Positions 1 to 8,352 of a stretch of DNA of 64,000 nt are shown here, piece by piece. The notes under the pieces were generated by a model that searched no databases, was not told where the DNA came from, and saw only the letters and a program-made list of their open reading frames with translations. Source of the DNA: an uncultured Psychroserpens sp. (GTDB lineage Bacteria; Bacteroidota; Bacteroidia; Flavobacteriales; Flavobacteriaceae); contig NZ_CANMRL010000004.1 of NCBI RefSeq assembly GCF_947500255.1, forward strand, positions 1-64,000. The letters are read 5' to 3'. The translations under genes and the position numbers were made by a program. Each line of letters starts with the position of its first letter. Position 1 is the first letter of the stretch.

Positions 1-93
1 ATTTTTATTACACCAAACCTTTTTTAATCTTTTTTTAAAATCTTTTTCTTAACCCTCATGAACGCCTTAATATGAAGCGGTTAGGAGTTTGGT

Positions 94-2085
94 TTAAAGA
101 AAGAAATCCCACACTAAACCAAAACGAAAATTAAAATCCCTATAAGGATTGTTAGGAGCTGAAAAGTAATCGTAGCCTGTAAATGAAGCATTAAAGTGCT
201 CAAACTTAAAAAAGAATCTTGTCTGTCTTATTTTTGCATTAACAAAAAAGTCCAACCTTGGAAATCCTCCAATTTTAGTTTGATTCTGCGTATAAAACTC
301 TGCAAGTAATGGATCATAACTGTCCATATAATAATCTGTAAAATAATTGAATGTTATTCCTGTTTGAAGATACAGTGCTTTCTTCTTGAAAAAATGATTT
401 GAATAGTACAATGTATTTCTTATAACAAATTCAGGCAAATTCAAAGATTTACTTTCATCACCCACCTTTTGATATAATATAGAATTGTCTAATGCAAACT
501 TACCATACTTCAATTCTTTATCGAGTCTAACTTTAAATATATTAAGAGATTCAGATAATTGATTAGGCTTAACAGCGCCTGACTCTTCTTCAGTAACAAA
601 AAATGAAAAATTATCGATGGACATGTACTTTAAAGAGATATCGAGCAGTTTTTTTGAAGCAAAGTCAAATGTTAAGCTGGTGTTCTTTTGATTTTTGAAG
701 TTTGATATGTTATCCCAATTGTAGTTAATATAATCGCTTTGATTGAGCAATAAATTATAATTCGGAGCCTGAGAACTTGTTCCAAGTGTTCCCTTAAGAT
801 CTAAATCTTCACTAAACTTATATTGAACTTGACCTAAAAAGTAATTCCCTTCAAAATCACCAATGACATTGACTCCAAAACGAAAATCAACTCTGAATTT
901 ATCGAACTCATTGTAATAATTACCATTTAAGTTCAGTATTTGATCTTTAATCCTATTCGGTATTTGTTGATTATTAAGAATAGTTACTTTGTCATAACCG
1001 TAATTAATATCATTGTATCCTATTCCGAAATCAATACTACCTAATAATGGCTGTGCAAAATTTAAAGACAGTTCTGTATGAAAATTTTCTAGTGTGGCTC
1101 TATCTTTAATATTACTTTGATTAAATGAATCTCCAAAGAAGTCTGATCTAGTCGTTTGATCAAACTGAAAATATTTATCTTCAAAATTGATAATATTTTT
1201 TAATGATAGTGTGCTTCCCAAAGAGTCATTTGGTTGAATAATCTCATATTGATGATTTAAATAAAACCTTTTGCCTACTAAAATGTTTTCTGCATTTTCA
1301 AAATTTGGATCAAATACACCTCTATCAATAAAATCCTCATTCCCAGAGGTGAAGTTTGGTATATCATCTTCTTTTAAACCTCCATTTTCTTGGTTTTCTA
1401 AATCTTGCGTTGTAATGTGTGCTTTAGCTTTATACTTACCATTTTTAGTTCTGTAATTTGTGGTAAATCTTAAATTACCCGTACTAGTAAGTGCATGTTG
1501 ATAGTTTCCTAGTGATCTTAAACCTTTATAGGCAATAGAAAAATTAAAATACCTTGAAGTATTTACAGTGAAGAATGCATCTAATAACTGACCTTGCTTA
1601 AATGCTGTCTTAAAAAATAACTCAGTCAAAGGTGTAGGCACCTCATAATACCTAATATCTTCAACTTCCATGTAATTAAAATGCCTAGCTCTGGCACCAA
1701 ATTGCGGAAGTAATCTATCATGTGAGATATCTCTAGATAATTGATTATAAGTCTGACCTATATTAGCGAATTGCATCAGGCCAAAATTATCTTTCCTTAA
1801 ATAATTAAACTTGTACTCTTTTTGAATTGTTAAGGATGTATCAATATATTCTACATTTCCTTCTAGATCATAGGTTTTATATTGCTCAATTTTTGCAATA
1901 CTGTTATTTACCTTATTACTTTTTTTTCTTGCAGATGTACTATCATTAAAACTATTAGGCTGCAATACTTTTTTATTGCTTTTTACATTCTTATTTGGTT
2001 CTAAAGTTTGAGCATGTAAAACACTCACAGAAAAAATGATAAAGAAATAAACAATAAATGTTCTGAACATATTAATAAAATTCAA
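94..2085 (-). CDS. Putative outer-membrane porin (Porin_10-like)
   Basis: The 663-residue product has an N-terminal signal peptide (hydrophobic to about residue 25, ending in HAQ). A low-complexity Ser/Asn/Lys segment follows to about residue 65, and then a long region of alternating hydrophobic and polar residues ends in aromatic-rich strands and a terminal Phe-Phe-Leu. This is the pattern of a large outer-membrane beta-barrel, and the overall look matches the putative porin family common in Flavobacteriaceae. No plug domain or TonB box is visible, so it is not a TonB-dependent receptor. It is transcribed alone, separated from the SusCD operon by the terminator at 2134-2161. Substrate is unknown. 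The barrel call is fairly secure; the family name is from recollection of similar proteins. Confidence 0.75.
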   Translation of the reverse strand: MNFINMFRTFIVYFFIIFSVSVLHAQTLEPNKNVKSNKKVLQPNSFNDSTSARKKSNKVNNSIAKIEQYKTYDLEGNVEYIDTSLTIQKEYKFNYLRKDNFGLMQFANIGQTYNQLSRDISHDRLLPQFGARARHFNYMEVEDIRYYEVPTPLTELFFKTAFKQGQLLDAFFTVNTSRYFNFSIAYKGLRSLGNYQHALTSTGNLRFTTNYRTKNGKYKAKAHITTQDLENQENGGLKEDDIPNFTSGNEDFIDRGVFDPNFENAENILVGKRFYLNHQYEIIQPNDSLGSTLSLKNIINFEDKYFQFDQTTRSDFFGDSFNQSNIKDRATLENFHTELSLNFAQPLLGSIDFGIGYNDINYGYDKVTILNNQQIPNRIKDQILNLNGNYYNEFDKFRVDFRFGVNVIGDFEGNYFLGQVQYKFSEDLDLKGTLGTSSQAPNYNLLLNQSDYINYNWDNISNFKNQKNTSLTFDFASKKLLDISLKYMSIDNFSFFVTEEESGAVKPNQLSESLNIFKVRLDKELKYGKFALDNSILYQKVGDESKSLNLPEFVIRNTLYYSNHFFKKKALYLQTGITFNYFTDYYMDSYDPLLAEFYTQNQTKIGGFPRLDFFVNAKIRQTRFFFKFEHFNASFTGYDYFSAPNNPYRDFNFRFGLVWDFFL

Positions 2086-2133
2086 TTAATGCGCAAATTA
2101 ATAATTCTGCAATAAGGAAATCATAAAAAAAAT

Positions 2134-2161
2134 AAAAAAGCGACCAAATTGGTCGCTTTTT
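2134..2161 (-). terminator. Rho-independent terminator of the SusCD operon
   Basis: A perfect hairpin with a 7-bp GC-rich stem (GCGACCA/TGGTCGC, 3-nt loop, positions 2140-2156) is flanked by A-runs on the left and T-runs on the right, so it can stop transcription in both directions. It sits about 20 bp after the stop of the last gene of the SusCD operon, on the minus strand. Confidence 0.85.
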
Positions 2162-2181
2162 ATATTTATATGTGAAATGTA

Positions 2182-2949
2182 TTAGTTACCTACCGAGAAC
2201 GATCTAACAACCTGTCCTCCAAATTCATCAATTTGATCAAATAGAGATGAATTACCATCACAAGCTATAAGATTACCATTGATAGAACCATTACCATAAG
2301 CACAGCAAATACCATCACCGAACTGATCGAAAATTACGAAATCATAGTTTCCATCAGGAATACATAATGTTACAGAGAATGTCTCTAAGTCATCATAGTT
2401 TCCAAATCCAGTATCACCATCGATAAAGTCTCCAGAATCAGCATCGTATAATTGCCATGCTGTCTCTTCTGGGTAGTTATCAAAGATAAAGTCAAACTTA
2501 ACTTCATTTAAAGTACAAGCACTAGAAAAAGAAATCTGTGTTGTACCTCTTGTATTAATAACTGTTCCATCAGGAGCAACAACATCTAATGCTAATACTC
2601 TAGATGATCCTTCAGGTATTGCTGAAAAGTCAACATCAATAGGTGTTGATCCAACAAACTCACCAGCAGGAATCGTTACAGAATTTGCAACAGTGTACTC
2701 ACCAGCCATTGCTGATGTAAGATCAGAATTCACGTTAATAGAAATTGTTCTATCTGCGTTAGATCTTGTTGTAGACTCTACAGTAACAGTACCACTTCCA
2801 GCACAGAACTCAATAGTTTGAGAAGCTCTAGCGAAAGATAATCCTGTTTGACCACCATCTGCATCGTAGATGACTAAGTCTTCCTCACAACTAGTGTACG
2901 AGAATACAACTAATAAAGCAAGGGTTAATTTTAATATATTATTTTTCAT
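2182..2949 (-). CDS. Lipoprotein of a SusCD operon with C-terminal GDGICC domain
   Basis: This 255-residue product has a lipoprotein signal peptide with the acylated Cys at residue 21. Residues about 35-145 form a beta-rich, Calx-beta or adhesin-like region. Residues about 150-235 carry a Cys-containing module with a Trp, a Cys-Ile-Pro-Asp-Gly step and the motif GDGICC (211-216), followed by Gly-rich turns. This last module resembles one I know from the ends of many secreted marine bacterial proteases and adhesins, where it is probably a disulfide-stabilised beta fold. It is the third gene of the SusC-SusD operon, 18 bp after susD, so it is probably a surface-exposed accessory lipoprotein that binds or processes the imported substrate. 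The exact ligand cannot be read from sequence. Confidence 0.72.
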   Translation of the reverse strand: MKNNILKLTLALLVVFSYTSCEEDLVIYDADGGQTGLSFARASQTIEFCAGSGTVTVESTTRSNADRTISINVNSDLTSAMAGEYTVANSVTIPAGEFVGSTPIDVDFSAIPEGSSRVLALDVVAPDGTVINTRGTTQISFSSACTLNEVKFDFIFDNYPEETAWQLYDADSGDFIDGDTGFGNYDDLETFSVTLCIPDGNYDFVIFDQFGDGICCAYGNGSINGNLIACDGNSSLFDQIDEFGGQVVRSFSVGN

Positions 2950-2967
2950 AATTATAAGAATTTTTTA

Positions 2968-4464
2968 TTAATAACCAGGATTTTGTTGTGTTCCAATTCC
3001 AGCGTTTGCATTGATCTCAATAATTGGAATAGGTAACGTAAATCTGAAATCAGACGCAGCTAATGTACAAGCTCCACTTTGAGTAGTACAATCTGTTTGA
3101 TCTCTGTTTACACCTCTATTAGCAGCAACACCTAAACGTTTTAAATCCTTATAACGGTGACCTTCATATGCAAGCTCTATTCTTCTTTCATCAAGGATAG
3201 CAGCATAAGCTTCTTGAGCAGAACCATAAGATGGTGTCGCTTGAGCAGAACCAAATCTTGCATCTCTTAATTGCTTGATTAAGTTAGCAGCACCAGATAA
3301 ATCGTTGTTTGTAGCAACTCTAGCTTCAGCTAACATTAATAACATTTCAGAAGATCTAAATACTTTTAAATCGTTCATTAATGGTCTACCTTCAGATCCT
3401 GGGTATTTTTGAATTACTAAAATATCAGTATTTACTGGATCAGGATCAGTAGCATAATTAGGATTGATAACAGATGTTGGTGCAACAATTACATCAAATC
3501 TTACGTCATCAGTATCTAATAAGTTAAATACACCTCTATCCATTTCAAAATATGGAGAACCAGATAATGTTGCATCTACGAAAGCAAATACAGAACCAGC
3601 CCATCCACCACCAGTGGCAACAGAACCAGTATTAACTTGACCATCATATCCGTCATTAACAGCTCTTTCTAATTTGAAGATAACTTCAGAATTATCATTA
3701 TCTAACCACATTGCTTGATATTGAGCAGTGTTAGCTAAAGGATAAGAAGATAATAACTGACTAGCTAAAGTTTGAACAGTACCGTAATCACCTCTAGTTA
3801 AAGCAGCTCTAGCTCTCATAGCGTTAATAGCATCTGTAGAGATAAATGTTGCATTAGATTGCTCATTACTTAAACTTAAAGCAGTCGCTAAATCATCATT
3901 AATATAAGTCCACATTTCACCAGTTGTATTTCTAAGTGGCTGGTAATCTAATGGAGCAACAAAATCAACAACAGGAGCTGCTAAAGTTGTGTCATCAGAT
4001 GGATCTGGACTAAAGTAAGTTAATAACTCTAAGTTTGCATAAGCTCTAATTGCATAAGTTTGAGCTAATACATTGTTATATAAATCTTCTTCTCCAGCTT
4101 CAGGTGTAATAAGAGTAGCAGCTTCAATAAGAATCGTTGCTCTGTTGTTCACTCTAAAGTTACGTACCCAGAAATCCTGAGCAGCAGCACTACCTGCATT
4201 TAATACAAAATCGTATAATGCAAATCCTTGTCCACCACTATCAAACCCTACTGATACTTCATCAGTAAAGTTAGCAGATAATGAAATCTCAGGTGTTAAA
4301 TCCCATTGGTTGTATACGGCTAATAATCCTAGCCTTAAATCTTCAACCGAACGGAAAGCATTCTGTGCATCCAGTCTACCTGGCTGTCTGATATCGATTG
4401 CGTCGTTACAACCCATAACTACTGTTAAGAGTCCGACAAATAATATTTTACTAAATTTTTTCAT
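2968..4464 (-). CDS. SusD/RagB-family surface lipoprotein
   Basis: The 498-residue product has a lipoprotein signal (Cys 19), the SusD-like helical N-terminal half with repeated YxxIRAxAxLxL-type segments, and the typical C-terminal region with a DERRIELAYEGHRYKDLKR stretch near residue 430. SusD proteins sit on the outer face of the outer membrane and act as a lid for the partner SusC channel. The gene lies 12 bp after susC and 18 bp before the third lipoprotein, so all three are one operon. No glycoside hydrolase, lyase or protease gene is next to the operon, so the substrate cannot be inferred from polysaccharide-utilisation context; peptides or another oligomer remain possible. Confidence 0.92.
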   Translation of the reverse strand: MKKFSKILFVGLLTVVMGCNDAIDIRQPGRLDAQNAFRSVEDLRLGLLAVYNQWDLTPEISLSANFTDEVSVGFDSGGQGFALYDFVLNAGSAAAQDFWVRNFRVNNRATILIEAATLITPEAGEEDLYNNVLAQTYAIRAYANLELLTYFSPDPSDDTTLAAPVVDFVAPLDYQPLRNTTGEMWTYINDDLATALSLSNEQSNATFISTDAINAMRARAALTRGDYGTVQTLASQLLSSYPLANTAQYQAMWLDNDNSEVIFKLERAVNDGYDGQVNTGSVATGGGWAGSVFAFVDATLSGSPYFEMDRGVFNLLDTDDVRFDVIVAPTSVINPNYATDPDPVNTDILVIQKYPGSEGRPLMNDLKVFRSSEMLLMLAEARVATNNDLSGAANLIKQLRDARFGSAQATPSYGSAQEAYAAILDERRIELAYEGHRYKDLKRLGVAANRGVNRDQTDCTTQSGACTLAASDFRFTLPIPIIEINANAGIGTQQNPGY

Positions 4465-4476
4465 GTGTTTTTTTTT

Positions 4477-7400
4477 TTAAAATCCTAATTCAAATCCTAC
4501 AGATATTGTTCTTGGAGTTGGATATGATCTCTGTCCACCGTTAGATTCAGCATCAAAACCTCTCCACTCAGACCATGTGATCAAGTTCTCTCCGTTTACA
4601 AATACTCTTGCATTAGAAATACCTGTGTTCTCTAAAAATTTAGCAGGAACATTGTATCCAAAACTTGCAAAACGTAATCTTAAATAATCAGCACTTCTTA
4701 AGAAACGATCAGATCCAAAAGAGTTTCTGTTCGCTGCTGTTGGAGAAGGAATATCTGTAACATCACCTGGTTGAGACCAAGCTCTTAGGATATCTCTTGA
4801 AAAGTTAAACTGTCCTACATCATCTTCATCTATGAAACTTGCATAGTCATTATCAAAACGATCTACACCAAGTATATAGTTGAATTGAGTTTGTAAGAAG
4901 AAGTTCTTGTAATCAAAATTAACTTTGAAACTACCATTCCACTCAGGAGTTAAGTTTTTATCTAACCATACACGGTCAGTATCAGCATCTGGAGATTCAG
5001 TAACGTCACCGTTTGCTGTTAAGTATAATAATTCACCGTTTGCTGGGTTAACACCAACATAACGTAATGTAAAGATTTCATTTAAGATACCTCCATTACG
5101 ACCTAGTCCTATAATTTCACCTTCCGCATTTGGAAGATCTTCTAATTCTGTGATGTTGTAGTTACCTACAATTCCAACATTCATTGCGAAACCTCCTTCA
5201 GATTTTGCTTGGAATAAATCATAATCAACAGTAAAATCAACACCTCTGTTATATAATAAACCAGTGTTTGCATTTTGCTGAGTTACACCTGTAGTTGCTG
5301 ATAATGGTGTACTTTGGAAAAGATCAGAAGTTTCTTTTTCATATACATCAATAGCACCACGTAATCTAGAATTCCAAACACCAAAGTCAATACCAATGTT
5401 TGTTTGAGTAACAGTTTCCCATTCTAATGAACGGTTACCTAATTGAGCTAGTCCAATAGAGTTAGCATTACCATAACCAGCACCAGTAGCGAAGAAATCT
5501 TCAGTTAAATCTGGACCTGTAAAGTATCCACCACCTGCTACGTTTTGGTTACCTGCTGTACCCCAAGATGCTCTTAACTTTAAGTTATCAATTGCTGAGT
5601 CATCCATAAATGCTTCGTTAGAGATATTCCAACGACCAGAAACAGAATAGAAAGTTGCCCATCTATTAGAACCTGCGAAACGGTAAGATGCATCACGACG
5701 AACAGTCGCAGATAAACCATACTTCGTATCGTAATCGTAATCTAATGAAGCAAAGTAAGAGAATAAACCTGCATTTAAGATGTTTGCATTAGCAAAATCT
5801 CCGAATAAACCGTTAGCAGGAGCAATAAATCCACTACCATCTCCAGGGAAGAATGTCTTAGGATCTAAACCATTTTGTCTATATCCAAAAGTTCTAAAGT
5901 GAGCTTTAAAGTACTCTGTATATAATCCAACATCAACTGTATGCTTATCTGCAAAAGTCTTGTTGAAGTTTAAAGACGTTACTTGGTTATAAGCAAACTG
6001 TCTTGTTGATTGTTGATCTTGGAAACCAGATGTTGGGTTTTCAGCACCACCGAATAAGATCGCGTTAAATGATTCTGGCCCTTCAGCACGAGTTAAGAAC
6101 TCACTTTGATAATCACCAGATAATACAACACCAGCTGTTAACCAGTCTGTAATATCATAACTGAAGTTAATACTACCAATCGCTTTAACCTCTTCCTCGA
6201 AACGAGTATAAGTTCTAAGTCTATCTAATAAGAATAATGGTGTATTTGTAAATGATAATGGTGATAATAAATCTGCACCATTTGTATAATCAGAAGCAGT
6301 AATGTAAGGAACAGACTCATATGCACCTAATACATAGTTTCTGTTAATTGCTCCACTACCAATACTATTTGGCTCATTAGACTTAGAGTAGTTAATACTT
6401 AAGTTGATACCATATCTAAATTTCTGATTGTTTGATTTTCCAGAAACGTTTGTTCTTAAGTTAAAACGCTTTAAATCTGAATCTTCTAAAACACCTTCAG
6501 TATCTTGGAAACCAATAGATGTAAATTGAGAAGCATTCTCACTACCACTTGTTAATGATAATGTATGACTCTGAGTTACACCAGTACGGAAAAAGAAGTC
6601 TTTCCAGTCAAAGTTTGGAGCTGCTGCAATTTGAGCATCTGTTAAAGGTGTCCCGTTTCCAGGGTTAAATACACCTGTACTGTTACCAGCACCTGCACCA
6701 TTACCTCTAGATCTTTCATAACGAAGTAGATCTTGAGCGTCCATTAAGTCATAGTCATTATCTTGAAGTGTACTGTAAGCCACAAAACCGTTGTAGTTTA
6801 CTTTAAGTCCTTCTCCAAAATTACCTTGACGAGTCTTAATGATAATTACACCGTTTGCACCTCTGTTACCATAAATTGCAGTTGCACCAGCATCCTTTAA
6901 GATGTCGATAGACGCAATATCTTGTGGGTTAAGAGATCTAAAGTTGTCCTCATCTACAGGAGCACCATCTATAATAAATAATGGCTCAGTGTTACCATTA
7001 ATAGATGCCACACCACGAAGTTGAACTAATGAATTACCACCTGGCTGACCTGAACTAGTTGTAATATTCAAACCTGGTGCTTGACCAGATAATGTTTGAA
7101 CAAAACTCGCATTCGGTCTGTTTTCAATAGTCTCTGCTGTTACTCTTACAGTCGCAGCACTTGAAGTCGCTTTACTTTGGGTTCTATACCCTGTAACTAC
7201 TACTTCGTCTAAAACAGCTGCATCTTCCTGCATTGAAACATTGATAGAAGATCTACTTCCTACAACCTCTTCAATAGTTTTAGTACCTACATATGTAAAC
7301 ACTAAAGTTTCATTTGCACTTGCTTTGATAGAATAATTACCATCAAAATCTGTTTGAACTCCACGTGTAGTTCCTTTTACTATTACACTTACACCAGGCA

Positions 7401-7518
7401 ACGGAAACCCGTCTACAGCCGATGTAACTGTTCCTGTGACCGTTTTCTCTTGCGCGAAAGAGAGTTGCATCACAAACGCCATAAATAGCGTCATTAACCA
7501 TGTTAACTTTAATTTCAT
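4477..7518 (-). CDS. SusC/RagA-family TonB-dependent outer-membrane transporter
   Basis: The 1013-residue product has a signal peptide (1-22), a carboxypeptidase-regulatory-like beta-sandwich (about 26-105), a TonB-box-like stretch LDEVVVTGY (about 104-112) and a plug domain (about 115-235) containing the SusC-signature Asp-Ala-Gly-Ala-Thr-Ala-Ile-Tyr-Gly. The rest is a 22-strand-type barrel ending in Phe. It works with the SusD lipoprotein to take up an oligomeric nutrient across the outer membrane, energised by TonB. A promoter-like pair (TTG, 20-bp spacer, GATGTTTG) lies at 7546-7576. The divergent neighbour is RNase HII. It is a full-length family member with no visible damage. Confidence 0.95.
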   Translation of the reverse strand: MKLKLTWLMTLFMAFVMQLSFAQEKTVTGTVTSAVDGFPLPGVSVIVKGTTRGVQTDFDGNYSIKASANETLVFTYVGTKTIEEVVGSRSSINVSMQEDAAVLDEVVVTGYRTQSKATSSAATVRVTAETIENRPNASFVQTLSGQAPGLNITTSSGQPGGNSLVQLRGVASINGNTEPLFIIDGAPVDEDNFRSLNPQDIASIDILKDAGATAIYGNRGANGVIIIKTRQGNFGEGLKVNYNGFVAYSTLQDNDYDLMDAQDLLRYERSRGNGAGAGNSTGVFNPGNGTPLTDAQIAAAPNFDWKDFFFRTGVTQSHTLSLTSGSENASQFTSIGFQDTEGVLEDSDLKRFNLRTNVSGKSNNQKFRYGINLSINYSKSNEPNSIGSGAINRNYVLGAYESVPYITASDYTNGADLLSPLSFTNTPLFLLDRLRTYTRFEEEVKAIGSINFSYDITDWLTAGVVLSGDYQSEFLTRAEGPESFNAILFGGAENPTSGFQDQQSTRQFAYNQVTSLNFNKTFADKHTVDVGLYTEYFKAHFRTFGYRQNGLDPKTFFPGDGSGFIAPANGLFGDFANANILNAGLFSYFASLDYDYDTKYGLSATVRRDASYRFAGSNRWATFYSVSGRWNISNEAFMDDSAIDNLKLRASWGTAGNQNVAGGGYFTGPDLTEDFFATGAGYGNANSIGLAQLGNRSLEWETVTQTNIGIDFGVWNSRLRGAIDVYEKETSDLFQSTPLSATTGVTQQNANTGLLYNRGVDFTVDYDLFQAKSEGGFAMNVGIVGNYNITELEDLPNAEGEIIGLGRNGGILNEIFTLRYVGVNPANGELLYLTANGDVTESPDADTDRVWLDKNLTPEWNGSFKVNFDYKNFFLQTQFNYILGVDRFDNDYASFIDEDDVGQFNFSRDILRAWSQPGDVTDIPSPTAANRNSFGSDRFLRSADYLRLRFASFGYNVPAKFLENTGISNARVFVNGENLITWSEWRGFDAESNGGQRSYPTPRTISVGFELGF

Positions 7519-7545
7519 AAAACAATTATTTGAGTTAGTCTAGCG

Positions 7546-7576
7546 CAAACATCTTAATAATATATTAAATAAACAA
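7546..7576 (-). promoter_or_regulatory. Candidate promoter of the SusCD operon
   Basis: On the minus strand a TTG (7574-7576) is followed after 20 bp by GATGTTTG (7546-7553). This differs by one base from the Bacteroidota -7 consensus TAnnTTTG. It lies about 30 bp upstream of the susC start, a sensible leader length. Confidence 0.45.
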
Positions 7577-7721
7577 GTATTTATACTAAAAAAATGTTAA
7601 CAAGTAATGAAATGGCTTTAATCGATTTTTAGCTTGCAAAACCTTATAATTACTAGTAATTAGATACATAAACCTTAAATAGGTTGCGTTAAAATTTTAA
7701 CTTTGCTCAAACTTTAACATT

Positions 7722-8324
7722 TTGACACTAAAACCAACTTTTTCAAATTCAAAATTCGAATGTGGCACAGATGAAGCTGGACGTGGTTGTTTAGCTGGCC
7801 CAGTAACTGCTGCTGCAGTTATCTTACCAATCGAATACACCAATACGATCTTAAATGACTCTAAGCAACTTTCAGAAAAGAAAAGAAACACCCTAAAACC
7901 GCTAATAGAAGAACAGGCTATCGCCTACTCTTTCTACCATATATTTCCAGATAAAATTGACAGCATCAATATTTTAAACGCCTCAATACTCGCTATGCAC
8001 AAATCCATAGCTCAACTCGATACTACTCCCGATTTTATAATTGTAGATGGGAATAGATTTAAACCTTATAATGATATTGCCTACGAAACTATTATTAAAG
8101 GTGATGCAAAATATCTTTCTATAGCTGCTGCTTCTGTATTAGCCAAAACATATAGAGATGATTACATGGAACAAATTCATAAAGAATTCCCAATGTACAA
8201 TTGGAAACAAAACAAAGGCTATCCTACAAAAGAACATCGAGCAGCAATTAAAAAATATGGCATTACAAAATATCATAGAAAATCTTTTAGATTATTGCCA
8301 GAACAACTCAAATTAGAATTGTAA
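7722..8324 (+). CDS. rnhB: Ribonuclease HII
   Basis: The 200-residue product is a standard-length RNase HII. The catalytic Asp-Glu pair sits in [14 protein letters not shown] (residues 14-27, D17/E18), a further Asp in VDGN (D109), and the family segment [14 protein letters not shown] is present. The enzyme cleaves the RNA strand in RNA/DNA hybrids, including single ribonucleotides in DNA, in the cytoplasm. The reading frame has no ATG or GTG near the conserved N-terminus. The in-frame choices are TTG at 7722 or ATT at 7719, with a stop at 7698, so a TTG start is most likely. A TAACTTTG box at 7698-7705 would place the transcript start only about 10 nt before this codon. The function call is very secure; the start is slightly less so. 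Confidence 0.95.
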   Translation: MTLKPTFSNSKFECGTDEAGRGCLAGPVTAAAVILPIEYTNTILNDSKQLSEKKRNTLKPLIEEQAIAYSFYHIFPDKIDSINILNASILAMHKSIAQLDTTPDFIIVDGNRFKPYNDIAYETIIKGDAKYLSIAAASVLAKTYRDDYMEQIHKEFPMYNWKQNKGYPTKEHRAAIKKYGITKYHRKSFRLLPEQLKLEL

Positions 8325-8352
8325 CTTTTTATATTTGTAAAAATCTTTTTAC

